Positions 37,809 to 46,740 of a stretch of DNA of 64,000 bases are shown here, in pieces. Below the pieces are notes generated by a model that was not told the DNA's origin, made no database searches, and saw only the letters and a program-made list of their open reading frames with translations. The first letter of the stretch is position 1. Every line of letters begins with the position of its first letter. Source of the DNA: Beijerinckiaceae bacterium (GTDB taxonomy: Bacteria > Pseudomonadota > Alphaproteobacteria > Rhizobiales > Beijerinckiaceae); the NCBI GenBank assembly GCA_947454485.1, contig CANGJJ010000001.1, positions 527,986 through 591,985 on the forward strand, read 5' to 3'. The translations under genes and the position numbers were made by a program.

Positions 37809-38672
37809 ATGACCTCGACCCTTGGCCCAGAACGCGATTTCGACCCAGCGGAGCTTGCCTCCCTGCTGCGGTGGTATGCCGATATGGGCGTGGATCTCGC
37901 CATTGAGGCAGAACCCCGCAATCGCTTTGCCGATTGCGCTGTGGAGGCCCCAAGAGGCGGGGCTGGCGCTGAAAATGCAGGTTCTCGCGAGCCAAGCCGC
38001 TTGGCCCCGCGCGGCGAGCCCATGCGCGCCTCAGCCACTTTGACCCGTTTGCCTGATCCGGCAGCCCTCTCCCAGGAGGCTGCCACACAGGCCGCCCGCG
38101 AGGCGGCACAGGCCGCCACCAGTCTTGAGGCCCTGCGGGCCGCTATGGAGGCTTTCGAGGGCTGCGCCCTCAAGCACAATGCCACCAGCCTCGTCTTTGG
38201 GGAGGGCGACCCGGCGTCCCGCATCATGTTGATTGGCGATGCGCCGGGCGCTGATGAGGACCGCGAGGGTCTGCCCTTTGTCGGGCCCGCTGGCCAGCTT
38301 CTGGGGCGGATGCTCAAATCCATCGGGCTCGATCGCTCCAACGTCTATATGGCCCATGTCGTGCCATGGCGTCCGCCGGGCAATCGCCCGCTTTCGCCCA
38401 ATGAAATCGCTATGTGCCAGCCCTTCATCGCCCGCCATATTGAGCTGGTGAAGCCGCAAGTCATTGTCTGTCTGGGTTCTGCTTTGCTGAATCTGAAAGA
38501 TGGTATTTTGCGCCTGCGCGGCCAGTTGCGCGATTACACTTTGGCCTCGGGGGCGACCATTCCCGCCATGCCCACGTTGCCGCCGACCTATTTGCTGCGC
38601 AACCCGGCGGCCAAGCGCCATGTCTGGGCTGACCTGCGCCAGATTCGTCGCCTGCTTGACCAAGCGAACTGA
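37809..38672 (+). CDS. uracil-DNA glycosylase superfamily protein with altered motifs
   Basis: This 287-aa protein has an unusual Ala/Arg-rich N-terminal region (about 1-110) and a family-4/related UDG domain (about 115-285). Motif 1 reads GDAPGADED (143-151), where family 4 usually has GEAPG. Motif 2 reads LPPTYLLRN (257-265), where relatives have a His before the Pro (HPSYLL or HPAYLL). The cysteines that bind the family-4 Fe-S cluster are mostly absent. Catalytic activity is therefore doubtful or altered. It lies between etfD and a zinc protease gene and is intact in frame. Confidence 0.8.
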   Translation: MTSTLGPERDFDPAELASLLRWYADMGVDLAIEAEPRNRFADCAVEAPRGGAGAENAGSREPSRLAPRGEPMRASATLTRLPDPAALSQEAATQAAREAAQAATSLEALRAAMEAFEGCALKHNATSLVFGEGDPASRIMLIGDAPGADEDREGLPFVGPAGQLLGRMLKSIGLDRSNVYMAHVVPWRPPGNRPLSPNEIAMCQPFIARHIELVKPQVIVCLGSALLNLKDGILRLRGQLRDYTLASGATIPAMPTLPPTYLLRNPAAKRHVWADLRQIRRLLDQAN

Positions 38673-38734
38673 GTCTCTGCCCCTACATTTCCCGCTCAGG
38701 CGTTGCTACATAGGCAGTGTCAGGAGCTTTGCCG

Positions 38735-39652
38735 ATGAGATGGGACGATTTCCGCCAGTCGGAGAATATTGAAGACCGCCGTGGCGATGAGGGCGGTGGC
38801 GGTGGTTTTGGCCTACCCATCGGTGGTGGCGGGCTTGGCATTGGCACCATCATTGTTCTGGGCATTTTGGGCTATGCGCTGGGCATCGACCCGCGCCTGC
38901 TGATCAGCGGCGCGGAAATGGCGACCAGCGGCCGTAGCCAATATAGCGAACAGGCGCGCCCGACCCCGCGCCAGCAAACAGCGCCCACCGATCAGACCGG
39001 CAAATTCGTCGCGACTATGGTGGCGATGAATGAGGATGTGTGGAGCGAAATTCTGCCCCAGCAAAAAGGCACACGCTTCAAGCCTGCGCCGCTGGTGATG
39101 TTCTCAGGCCAGACCGGCTCTGCTTGCGGTCGCGCGCAATCGGCGATGGGGCCTTTCTATTGCCCGCTCGATAGCAAGATCTATCTCGACACCTCCTTCT
39201 TCGACGATATGCGCCGCCGCTTTGGTGGCGGGGGTGATTTTGCTTATGCCTATGTCATCTCGCATGAGATGGGCCACCATATCGAAAATCTCATCGGCGT
39301 TTTGCCGCGTGTGCAACGCGCGCAGCAACAAGCCGGGTCACAAGCGCAGGCCAATGCGCTGTCCGTGCGCGTTGAGCTGATGGCTGACTGTTTCGCAGGC
39401 GTCTGGGCGCATCACGCGGATCGCAAATGGCGCGTATTGGAACAAGGCGATGTGGAGCGCGCTATTGCAACAGCGACCGCGATTGGTGATGACCGCTTGC
39501 AGCGGGCCTCGCGCGGGCAGGTTGTGCCGGATAGTTTCACGCATGGCTCTTCCGCACAGCGCGTTCAGTGGCTGCAGCGTGGTCTCAAATCAGGGCAGAT
39601 GGATTCGTGCAATACATTCGCCAATAGCAACAGCACTGCGTCTGGAAGGTGA
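38735..39652 (+). CDS. YpfJ-family neutral zinc metallopeptidase
   Basis: This 305-aa protein has an N-terminal cytoplasmic part, a Gly-rich segment (GGGGGFGLPIGGGGLGIG) and one membrane helix (about 37-50), then a zinc protease domain. The zinc motif is HEMGHH (177-182). Four Cys are present (GSACGRA, FYCPLD, MADCFAG, DSCN). The family is widespread, and its substrate is unknown. ATG 38735 is chosen because it gives the usual RWDDFRQSEN start. It lies four bases before moaB. Confidence 0.9.
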   Translation: MRWDDFRQSENIEDRRGDEGGGGGFGLPIGGGGLGIGTIIVLGILGYALGIDPRLLISGAEMATSGRSQYSEQARPTPRQQTAPTDQTGKFVATMVAMNEDVWSEILPQQKGTRFKPAPLVMFSGQTGSACGRAQSAMGPFYCPLDSKIYLDTSFFDDMRRRFGGGGDFAYAYVISHEMGHHIENLIGVLPRVQRAQQQAGSQAQANALSVRVELMADCFAGVWAHHADRKWRVLEQGDVERAIATATAIGDDRLQRASRGQVVPDSFTHGSSAQRVQWLQRGLKSGQMDSCNTFANSNSTASGR

Positions 39653-39655
39653 TCC

Positions 39656-40210
39656 ATGCCCGGCATTGATGAAAATCTGACCTTCGTTCCTCTGCGCATC
39701 GCTGTGCTGACAGTGTCTGACACGCGCCAGTTTGAGGACGACAAATCAGGCTCAACCCTTGTGGACCGTCTGACTAAAGCGGGCCATCATCTGGCTGATC
39801 GTGCCATTGTGAGCGATGATGTTGAGAATATTCGCGCCAAGGTGAAGAGCTGGATCGCCAGCCCCGATGTTGATGCCATCATCACGACGGGCGGCACAGG
39901 CTTTACGGGCCGCGATGTGACGCCCGAAGCCATCGAGCCTTTGTTCGAAAAACATATGGATGGATTCTCGGCCGTCTTTCATCGCATCAGCTATGACAAG
40001 ATCGGCACGTCCACCATTCAGTCGCGCGCGACCGCTGGCGTTGCGGGCGCAACTTACATCTTTGTTCTGCCGGGCTCCCCCGGTGCCTGCAAAGATGCGT
40101 GGGATGGTATTCTTGCCCAGCAACTCGACTATCGTTATCGGCCCTGCAATTTCGTTGAGATCATGCCGCGCCTTGACGAGCATTTGAAGCGCGGCAAGGC
40201 CAAGGCCTAA
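39656..40210 (+). CDS. moaB: molybdenum cofactor biosynthesis protein B
   Basis: This 184-aa MoaB/MogA-type protein adenylylates molybdopterin. It shows the family signatures AVLTVSDTRQ near 15-24, TTGGTGFTGRDVTPEA (about 80-95) and the VLPGSPGACKDAWDG segment (about 139-153). It is close to the preceding protease gene (three-base gap). The convergent small gene downstream overlaps it by four bases. Confidence 0.94.
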   Translation: MPGIDENLTFVPLRIAVLTVSDTRQFEDDKSGSTLVDRLTKAGHHLADRAIVSDDVENIRAKVKSWIASPDVDAIITTGGTGFTGRDVTPEAIEPLFEKHMDGFSAVFHRISYDKIGTSTIQSRATAGVAGATYIFVLPGSPGACKDAWDGILAQQLDYRYRPCNFVEIMPRLDEHLKRGKAKA

Positions 40211-40725
40211 TCGACGCGGCGCAATTGCACACGCGCAGTGATGCCCCCGCCAACACAGCGCAGCGCTTGGTCGAAGCTGGTGGCTTTGGTAAAGGCGCCG
40301 CGTTTGGCAACCAGACCGCGCACGGGTGAGAATTGCGGCAGCAAGCGCGTCAGGAATGTTTCTGGCTCACGGCGCAGCAGTAAGGCTGAAGTCATCTGCG
40401 CGGATTGAAAGCGGTCGCCAATCTCATCGACATAACCAGCATTGGGCGCAAAGCCCGCGCAGAGCAGCAGCACAAGATCACTGCGCGCGCTCTTCAGCCC
40501 CGCTGCAATGACGCCCTGCAAATCATCGGCCTGTGCCAATTCGCAACCCGCATGATCAGCGATATTGAACAATTGCCCATGGCTCTTGAGCCCCGCGAGG
40601 GTGACATCGCGGATCAGCCCTTCGATGGCAGCCGGCACAAGGGCCGCCAATGTGCGCACCAGCGCTTCGGCCGAGGGGTCCGGCGTCAGGCCACGGTCTT
40701 GGGCAATGATCACAGCGGAGATCAT
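40207..40725 (-). CDS. degenerate GT2-like small protein
   Basis: This 172-aa protein resembles the N-terminal half of a family-2 glycosyltransferase: SAVIIAQDRGLT, ALVRTLAALVPAAIEGLIRDVTL, AGCELAQAD and LVLLLCAGFAPNAGYVDEIGDRF. The DXD metal site is not evident (the usual GPD/EPGAR region reads CAGFAPN), and the acceptor domain is missing. Similar truncated GT2-like genes occur next to moaB in other Rhizobiales, so it is probably a family of unknown activity rather than a broken gene. Confidence 0.6.
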   Translation of the reverse strand: MISAVIIAQDRGLTPDPSAEALVRTLAALVPAAIEGLIRDVTLAGLKSHGQLFNIADHAGCELAQADDLQGVIAAGLKSARSDLVLLLCAGFAPNAGYVDEIGDRFQSAQMTSALLLRREPETFLTRLLPQFSPVRGLVAKRGAFTKATSFDQALRCVGGGITARVQLRRVD

Positions 40726-40883
40726 GGGCTCACCACTTGCTTGTTCCCCTTGGGGAAACCAAAGTTACGCACAGACTTGTCCACAGCCCAGCTGACGCTG
40801 CGTCAACTGTTCGGTCTCCGTTCCAGCTCTAGCAGAGCTTTGCTGACCCTATCGCAGAAATGCGCGGAACAGCAAAGCCTTGG

Positions 40884-41849
40884 CTAGCGCGGTGCGGCAG
40901 CGCGCGCGAGCCGGTCCATGATCGCCTCGCCCAAACCCTCTGAGGGGATGGGCGCAACGCGGATCTGCTGCGCGCCCACGGCGTCGAGCTGGCGCAAAGC
41001 ATCGAAGAGATGCGCAGCAGCTTCACTGAGGTCGCGGCTTGGCGAAAGATCAATCCGCATCAAGCAGGGCTCAGCGGCAAGCTGGCCACCAAAATCGAGC
41101 AAGGCTGCAGAGGCCGCGCCCTGTGTAGCATTGAGCAGCACGGAGGCATTGGGTGCGTAATGGCTCTGCATCATGCCGGGCGCAATCAGCGCATCGCCGT
41201 CCGCATCCAGCAAGGTCTCGCCGAGTAGGGCCTCCACTTGCGCGCGCGTGACAGCGCCGGGGCGTAGCAGGCGCAGGCGATTATCAAGGCAGGAGATGAT
41301 GGTGGATTCAACGCCGACTTCGGTCGCGCCACCCTCAATCACCGCATCTATCCGGCCCGTCAAGTCAGCCAATACATGCGCCGCCAAAGTTGGGCTGACA
41401 TGGCCCGAGCGATTGGCCGATGGCGCAGCGATGGGATGTTCAAAGCTACGCAGCAGAGCCAGCGCAACGGGATGAGATGGGACACGCAAACCGATACTGT
41501 CGAGCCCCGCGCGTGCGAGCGATGACACGCTGCAGCTTGGTGCAACAGGCACAACCAAGGTGAGTGGCCCCGGCCAAAAAGCGCGCGCCAAAGTCAGGGC
41601 CTTGTCATTGAACAGACCCTCGCGCTGCGCGGCTGCAAGATCGGCCACATGTGCGATGAGGGGATTGAAGCTTGGTCGGCCTTTGGCGTCATAGATGCCC
41701 GCCACCGCCGTGCCTTGGGTTGCATCTGCGCCAAGCCCATAGACAGTCTCGGTCGGAAAGGCGACAAGCCCGCCCCTTCGCAAAAGCGCGGCGGCTTCTG
41801 CAAGATCATCGGGCGCCTGCAACAGGCGGGTGGTGCGGGACTTGGCCAT
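40884..41849 (-). CDS. L-threonylcarbamoyladenylate synthase (Sua5/TsaC type)
   Basis: This 321-aa enzyme makes the threonylcarbamoyl-AMP for the universal tRNA t6A modification. The YrdC domain spans about 15-205 with GGLVAFPTETVYGLGADA and KGRPSFNPLIAHV. The C-terminal Sua5 domain (about 225-320) makes it the long form. It lies divergent from the SOS-associated peptidase gene. The long form is normal for Rhizobiales. Confidence 0.94.
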   Translation of the reverse strand: MAKSRTTRLLQAPDDLAEAAALLRRGGLVAFPTETVYGLGADATQGTAVAGIYDAKGRPSFNPLIAHVADLAAAQREGLFNDKALTLARAFWPGPLTLVVPVAPSCSVSSLARAGLDSIGLRVPSHPVALALLRSFEHPIAAPSANRSGHVSPTLAAHVLADLTGRIDAVIEGGATEVGVESTIISCLDNRLRLLRPGAVTRAQVEALLGETLLDADGDALIAPGMMQSHYAPNASVLLNATQGAASAALLDFGGQLAAEPCLMRIDLSPSRDLSEAAAHLFDALRQLDAVGAQQIRVAPIPSEGLGEAIMDRLARAAAPR

Positions 41850-41927
41850 GAGGTCTTGTGTCGCGCGCCTGTTGAAGCGTCAAGGGAGCCCTTTGAGATG
41901 GGCCTTTGAGCGCTTATCTTTCGGGTC

Positions 41928-42707
41928 ATGTGTGGACGCATCGCCATCACCCTGCCGCCGGACGCGATCCGCGCTTTCTTCGCTTATGCGGAGCAGCCGA
42001 ATTTCCCGCCCCGCTACAATATCGCCCCGACACAGCCCGTGCCGGTGGTGCGGCTGGAAGATTCGCATGATCCGGCCAAACGTCAGCGCCATTTCGTTCT
42101 GATGCGCTGGGGCTTTTTGCCTGCCTTTGTGAAAGACCCCAAAGACTACCCGCTCGTCATCAATGCGCGCAGCGAGACGGTGGTGGAGAAGGCGAGCTTT
42201 CGAAATGCGATGAAGCGTCGTCGCTGCATCTTCATCGCTGATGCTTTTTACGAATGGCGTCGGCGTGAGAAGAAAGCCTCCGAGCCTTTTCTGATCCGCC
42301 GCAAAGATGGGGCGCCCATGGCTTTTGCAGGTCTGTGGGAGACATGGCCCGGCCCCAATGGGGAAGAGGTGGAGACGGCTTGCGTTGTCACAACCCATGC
42401 CAATGGCACAATGGCCGCTGTGCATGATCGCATGCCCGTCATTCTCGAGCCGGAGGATTTCGACACCTGGCTTGATTGCGAGCATCACGATGTCGATGAG
42501 GCCGCCGCGCTGATGCGTCCTTGCGATGAGGATATTCTCGAACTCTGGCCCATTTCCACGCGCGTCAACAAAGTCGGCAATGATGATGCGGAGATTCAAA
42601 CGCCGATTGATCCGCAGTCGCTTGATGCAGAGACAGACCCTGCACCGGCCCCGCCGCGTAAACAACGCGCGAAGAAGGCGATGGGGCAGGGCGATCTATT
42701 TGGATGA
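41928..42707 (+). CDS. YedK/HMCES-type abasic-site DNA-protein crosslinking protein
   Basis: This 259-aa SRAP-domain protein shields abasic sites in single-stranded DNA through a covalent thiazolidine bond to Cys2. The catalytic set is complete: C2 in MCGR, N79 in INARSET, E109 in AFYEWRR and H166 in AAVHDRMP. The about 40 C-terminal residues are basic and extra to the core (KQRAKKAMGQGDLF). Annotated elsewhere as SOS response-associated peptidase. Its short gap to Sua5 gives a divergent promoter. Confidence 0.94.
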   Translation: MCGRIAITLPPDAIRAFFAYAEQPNFPPRYNIAPTQPVPVVRLEDSHDPAKRQRHFVLMRWGFLPAFVKDPKDYPLVINARSETVVEKASFRNAMKRRRCIFIADAFYEWRRREKKASEPFLIRRKDGAPMAFAGLWETWPGPNGEEVETACVVTTHANGTMAAVHDRMPVILEPEDFDTWLDCEHHDVDEAAALMRPCDEDILELWPISTRVNKVGNDDAEIQTPIDPQSLDAETDPAPAPPRKQRAKKAMGQGDLFG

Positions 42708-42710
42708 GGC

Positions 42711-43874
42711 TTAAGTCAGCACCATGGGCAGCGCGACGGGGCTGCGGAAATTCGACGACGAATTCCACGCGACCTTGGGTGTGCTGAGATAGAAATCAGG
42801 CACGCGCTCCAAAAAGCGCCGCATGGTTTGCTCAGTCACCAATCGTGCCATCTGGCTGCCAAGACAAAAATGCTTGCCAGCACCAAAGCCCAAATGGCCC
42901 TGCGGTTTGCGCTCAATGTCATAGACGTCGGGATTGCGGAATTTGCGCCAGTCGCGATTGCCCGAGCCATAGGCAAAGACAACTTTATCGCCAACTTTCA
43001 AATTCTGGCCGTGAATCTCGACCTCTTTGGCCACAACGCGTTTGAAACGCTGTGCGGAGGTGTTGAAGCGCAAGGATTCTTCAATCGCCCCCGTAATCAG
43101 TGAGGGATCAGCCACGATGCGGCGACGTGCATCGGGGAAGTCATGCAGATTGAGCGCGAACATGCTCATGAAGCTGGAGAGCGATTCCACACCCGCCATC
43201 ACAAAAGTTGCGGAGGTCATCACCACTTCGCGCTCGCTCAACCGGTCGCCATCAATCTCGGCCTCAGCCAGAGCTGTGATGAGATCATCTTTGGGATCAG
43301 CGCGGCGCTTCGTCACTTCGCTGGTGATGAATTCGGACAGGAATTTGAACGCATCGAGCTGTTCTTGATTGCGCCCCTTCACAGCCTTGTCTGTCGAGAC
43401 GGAGAGGATCACCTTGCGGCGAATTTCGCCGTGATCCATCACCGGCAGGCCCATGGCGCGGAACAGCAGACCAACCGTGATCTGGCTCGAAAAATCCTCG
43501 ACGAAATCAAACTCACCGCGCGCCAAAATCTTGTCGATAGAGGCATCGGCAATCGCCAAAGCAGGCTCGGTCAGATTGGCAAGGCTTTTACGCGAAAAAG
43601 CGGCCATGGAGAGCGCGCGCAGACGGTCATGGCGCGGCGGATCGGTGGTGCCAAGGGTCGCGCCCGCGCGGCCGGGGATCTCATCAATGAGATTGCCCTG
43701 TGTGGAGGAGAAGGTCTCCCAATCCTGCGCAGCGCGGGAGATGTCGTCATAGCGCGAGAGAATCCACAGTTTGGCGCTCTCGCTCCAATAGCAGGGAAAC
43801 TCTTCACGCAGACGCTCGTAATAGGGGAATGGATTTTCGTCGATCACCGGCGAATAGAGATCGAACGGTTCCAT
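42711..43874 (-). CDS. cytochrome P450
   Basis: This 387-aa soluble P450 has the heme-ligand motif FGAGKHFCLG with Cys337, the K-helix ExxR (E266-R269, IEESLRF), and the I-helix AGVES (227-231). The residue after the acidic residue is Ser where Thr is most common, which can lower or alter oxygen activation. It has no N-terminal anchor, so it depends on ferredoxin partners that are not encoded nearby. It lies 32 bases downstream of the hydroxyacid dehydrogenase gene on the same strand. Its substrate is unknown. Confidence 0.93.
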   Translation of the reverse strand: MEPFDLYSPVIDENPFPYYERLREEFPCYWSESAKLWILSRYDDISRAAQDWETFSSTQGNLIDEIPGRAGATLGTTDPPRHDRLRALSMAAFSRKSLANLTEPALAIADASIDKILARGEFDFVEDFSSQITVGLLFRAMGLPVMDHGEIRRKVILSVSTDKAVKGRNQEQLDAFKFLSEFITSEVTKRRADPKDDLITALAEAEIDGDRLSEREVVMTSATFVMAGVESLSSFMSMFALNLHDFPDARRRIVADPSLITGAIEESLRFNTSAQRFKRVVAKEVEIHGQNLKVGDKVVFAYGSGNRDWRKFRNPDVYDIERKPQGHLGFGAGKHFCLGSQMARLVTEQTMRRFLERVPDFYLSTPKVAWNSSSNFRSPVALPMVLT

Positions 43875-43906
43875 GCTGTCCCCTGAGACAAGTGGAGGCG
43901 AGGTGC

Positions 43907-45349
43907 TTAGAGCACCTTGCCCGGATTGAGGATATTCTTGGGGTCGAGCGCCTTTTTGATCGAGCGCATGACTTCCATCGCCACCGGATCCTTCACGCCC
44001 GGCAGAAGGTCGCGCTTGAGCACGCCAATGCCATGTTCGGCAGAGATGGAGCCGTTATATTTGTGCACGATGGCATGCACGGCCTCATTCACCTCAACCC
44101 AGCGGTCGAGGAAGGCCTGCTTGTCAGCGCCCACAGGTTGGCTGAGATTGGTGTGGATGTTGCCATCGCCCAGATGGCCGAAGGGCACGAGGCGCGAGCC
44201 GGGCACCATCTTCTCACATACAACAAAAGCCTCATCGAGGAAGTCAGCGACCTTCGACACGGGCACGCAAATGTCGTGCTTGATCGAGCCGCCCTCGAGC
44301 TTGGGCACATCGGCCAGCATTTCGCGCAGCTTCCAGAAGTAAGCGCGCTGGTCGAGCGAGGCAGCCACAGCCGCATCTTCGATCAATTCACCTTCAGCCG
44401 CGCGCTCCAACAGAGCGAGCATTGTGTCAGACAGGCCTGTGTCGAGCTGTGAGGCAAGCTCGATCAGCACATACCATTTGTGCTTGTCATTGAGCGGCTC
44501 GCGCGCGCCAGCGACATGCTTCATCACGAAGTCCATGCCAATGCGCGGCATGAGTTCGAACGTCTTCACATCGCTGCCAGCCATTTCCTGCGCCATGGTC
44601 AGGAAGGCGGTTGCCTTATGCGGATCTTGCAGGCCGACAATGGCCGTCTCGCGCGCGCGGGGCTTGGGGAACAGTTTCACCACCGCAGCGGTGATGATGC
44701 CGAGCGTGCCTTCCGATCCCATGATGAGATGCTTCAGGTCATAGCCCGTATTGTCTTTCTTGAGCTTGGAGAGGGTCGACATGATGCGGCCATCGGCCAG
44801 CACCACTTCAAGACCCGTCACAAGGTCGCGCGCATTGCCATAGGTGATGACCTGCGTGCCGCCTGCATTGGTCGCCAGATTGCCGCCCAAAGTGCAGGAG
44901 CCTTCAGAGGCGAGCGAGAGCGGGAACAAACGATCCACACCATCGGCAACTTCCTGCACGCGAATGAGCTGGAGGCCTGCTTCGATCGTGGCGGTGTTGG
45001 AGGCTGTGTCGATCTCGCGCACCTTGTCCATGCGGCCGAGCGACAGAACAACCTGCGAGCCAGTTGTGTCAGGCGTCTGACCGCCGACAAGACCAGTGTT
45101 GCCACCTTGCGGCACAACTGATGTGCCGGTCTCGTAACATAGCTTCATGATCGCCGAGACTTCCGCCGTTGAGCCGGGGCGCAACACGCAGATCGCCTTG
45201 CCGTGCCACAGATCGCGTTCCTCTTTGAGGAAGGGCGCCATGTCATCGGCATTGGTGAGCACATAGCGCTCGCCGATCAAAGCAGCGAAACGCGAGTGGA
45301 GGTCGGATGCCTTTGCAGGCGCGGGGGAGGGGGCAAGGGTCGTTGTCAT
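43907..45349 (-). CDS. FAD-dependent D-2-hydroxyacid dehydrogenase (GlcD/D2HGDH type)
   Basis: This 480-aa flavoprotein has the FAD_binding_4 domain (about 45-220; VVPQGGNTGLVGGQTPD and SCTLGGNLATNAGG) and a C-terminal FAD-oxidase_C domain (about 225-480; PFGHLGDGNIHTNLSQP, NGSISAEHGIGVLKR). Relatives oxidise D-lactate, glycolate or D-2-hydroxyglutarate. Without more context the substrate is open; the single-polypeptide form fits D-2-hydroxyglutarate or D-lactate dehydrogenases better than the GlcDEF complex. It is upstream of the P450. Confidence 0.88.
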   Translation of the reverse strand: MTTTLAPSPAPAKASDLHSRFAALIGERYVLTNADDMAPFLKEERDLWHGKAICVLRPGSTAEVSAIMKLCYETGTSVVPQGGNTGLVGGQTPDTTGSQVVLSLGRMDKVREIDTASNTATIEAGLQLIRVQEVADGVDRLFPLSLASEGSCTLGGNLATNAGGTQVITYGNARDLVTGLEVVLADGRIMSTLSKLKKDNTGYDLKHLIMGSEGTLGIITAAVVKLFPKPRARETAIVGLQDPHKATAFLTMAQEMAGSDVKTFELMPRIGMDFVMKHVAGAREPLNDKHKWYVLIELASQLDTGLSDTMLALLERAAEGELIEDAAVAASLDQRAYFWKLREMLADVPKLEGGSIKHDICVPVSKVADFLDEAFVVCEKMVPGSRLVPFGHLGDGNIHTNLSQPVGADKQAFLDRWVEVNEAVHAIVHKYNGSISAEHGIGVLKRDLLPGVKDPVAMEVMRSIKKALDPKNILNPGKVL

Positions 45350-45453
45350 GGCGCTTCTTTATCGCAGAGAGGGGCGGCAGGCGAGAGGCGGAGGCAGGCT
45401 TACCCCCGCATTTGCACGATTCAAAGCCTATACGGGGCTGCAGGCAGGTCCGA

Positions 45454-46740
45454 TCAGCCCAGCAGGCGACCCCGGCGCTTGGGCTTTACGGCGGCCCGGC
45501 GAAACAGGCCCACCACTTCCACATGGGCGGAGTGGCGGAATTGGTCCACGGGGGTGACGGTTTCGAGCACATAGCCGCCCTCGATGAGGATTTTGGCATC
45601 GCGCGCGAAGGTCTGGGGGTTACAGGAGACGCCGATCACCACCGGCACGGTGCTGGCGGCCAGATCCCGAGCCTGCAGCTCGGCTCCTGCGCGGGGTGGG
45701 TCGAAGACAACCGCATCAAAGCTGTTGAGCTCCATGGGCAGGAGCGGGCGGCGGAAGAGATCGCGGCGCTCGGTATTGACCGTGCGCAGGCCCTGCGTGT
45801 GATGGGCAGCGCGCTCCAGCGCATTGAGGGCCGCGCCCTCCTGCTCGACGGCCAGAACCTCGGCCACCCGCGCCAGACGCAGAGTGAAAGTGCCCACGCC
45901 CGAGAAAAGATCCACCACGCGCTTGGCTTTGCCGATGCCCGCCATGACGAGCCGCGCCAGAGTCTGTTCACCAAGCTCGGTGGCCTGCAAAAAGGCACCC
46001 GCAGGCGGGGCGACTTTCGCGCCGTCCATATCAATCAAGGGGGCGCGTCGCTCAATGACGGTCTCGCCATGGTTCGACAGGCGCGCCAGACCCAGTTTCT
46101 CGGCCAGCAAAACCAGCGGCTGCTGAATTTCAAAGCCGAGCTTGCCCGTGCCGCGAAAATCAATATCGAGCCCCTCAAGGCTGGCGGTCACGACAATGTC
46201 GAGCGGCTTGCCCAATTGATTGAGCACCTGCGCAATGGCGCGGGCGGCAGGCAGGGCTTGGGCGAGTGAGGGCGCAAGAACAGGGCAATCATCCAGCGGG
46301 ATAATCTCGTGACTGCGTGCGCGCATGAAGCCGAGCACAGTCTGCGTGCGGCCCAAAGCATCCCGGTCAAAGCGCGCGTGAAAGGTGACGCGGCGACGGC
46401 CCTCGCCATGCGCATCCACCAGCGGCTGAATGTCGGTCTTGATCTTGGCATGATCCAGCGCGCTTACGACGAGATCGCGCTTCCATGCTTGGTAGGCGCC
46501 GGGTGCCCAAGTTTGCACGGCGCAGCCACCGCAAATGGTGAATTGCGGGCAGAAGGCGGGGATGCGGTCGGGCGAGGCTTTGAGCACCTCCACCAAGCTC
46601 GCGCGCTCGCCATCGACTTCAGCCAGGATCTCTTCGCCGGGCAGTGCATAAGGCACAAAGAGCTGGCCCGCAGGCCCTCTTGCGACGCCTTCGCCTTTTT
46701 GGCCGATACGTTCAATGGTGAGCTTCTGGCGCAGGTTCAT
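45454..46740 (-). CDS. RlmD/TrmA-family 5-methyluridine RNA methyltransferase
   Basis: This 428-aa enzyme transfers a methyl group from AdoMet to a uridine in rRNA or tRNA. It has an N-terminal TRAM domain (about 1-55), Fe-S ligands C64, C70, C73 and C152, AdoMet motif VVDLFSGVGTFTL (274-287), the DPPRAG loop (348-353) and the catalytic C373 in VSCNPQTF. The uridine target is not decided by sequence. Its ATG overlaps the tlyA stop (ATGA). Confidence 0.92.
   Translation of the reverse strand: MNLRQKLTIERIGQKGEGVARGPAGQLFVPYALPGEEILAEVDGERASLVEVLKASPDRIPAFCPQFTICGGCAVQTWAPGAYQAWKRDLVVSALDHAKIKTDIQPLVDAHGEGRRRVTFHARFDRDALGRTQTVLGFMRARSHEIIPLDDCPVLAPSLAQALPAARAIAQVLNQLGKPLDIVVTASLEGLDIDFRGTGKLGFEIQQPLVLLAEKLGLARLSNHGETVIERRAPLIDMDGAKVAPPAGAFLQATELGEQTLARLVMAGIGKAKRVVDLFSGVGTFTLRLARVAEVLAVEQEGAALNALERAAHHTQGLRTVNTERRDLFRRPLLPMELNSFDAVVFDPPRAGAELQARDLAASTVPVVIGVSCNPQTFARDAKILIEGGYVLETVTPVDQFRHSAHVEVVGLFRRAAVKPKRRGRLLG

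Noticed and set aside
40726..40883. Small gene between the GT2-like gene and the Sua5/TsaC gene
   Set aside because: No open frame with a ribosome site and sensible composition; only promoter-like spacer is present.
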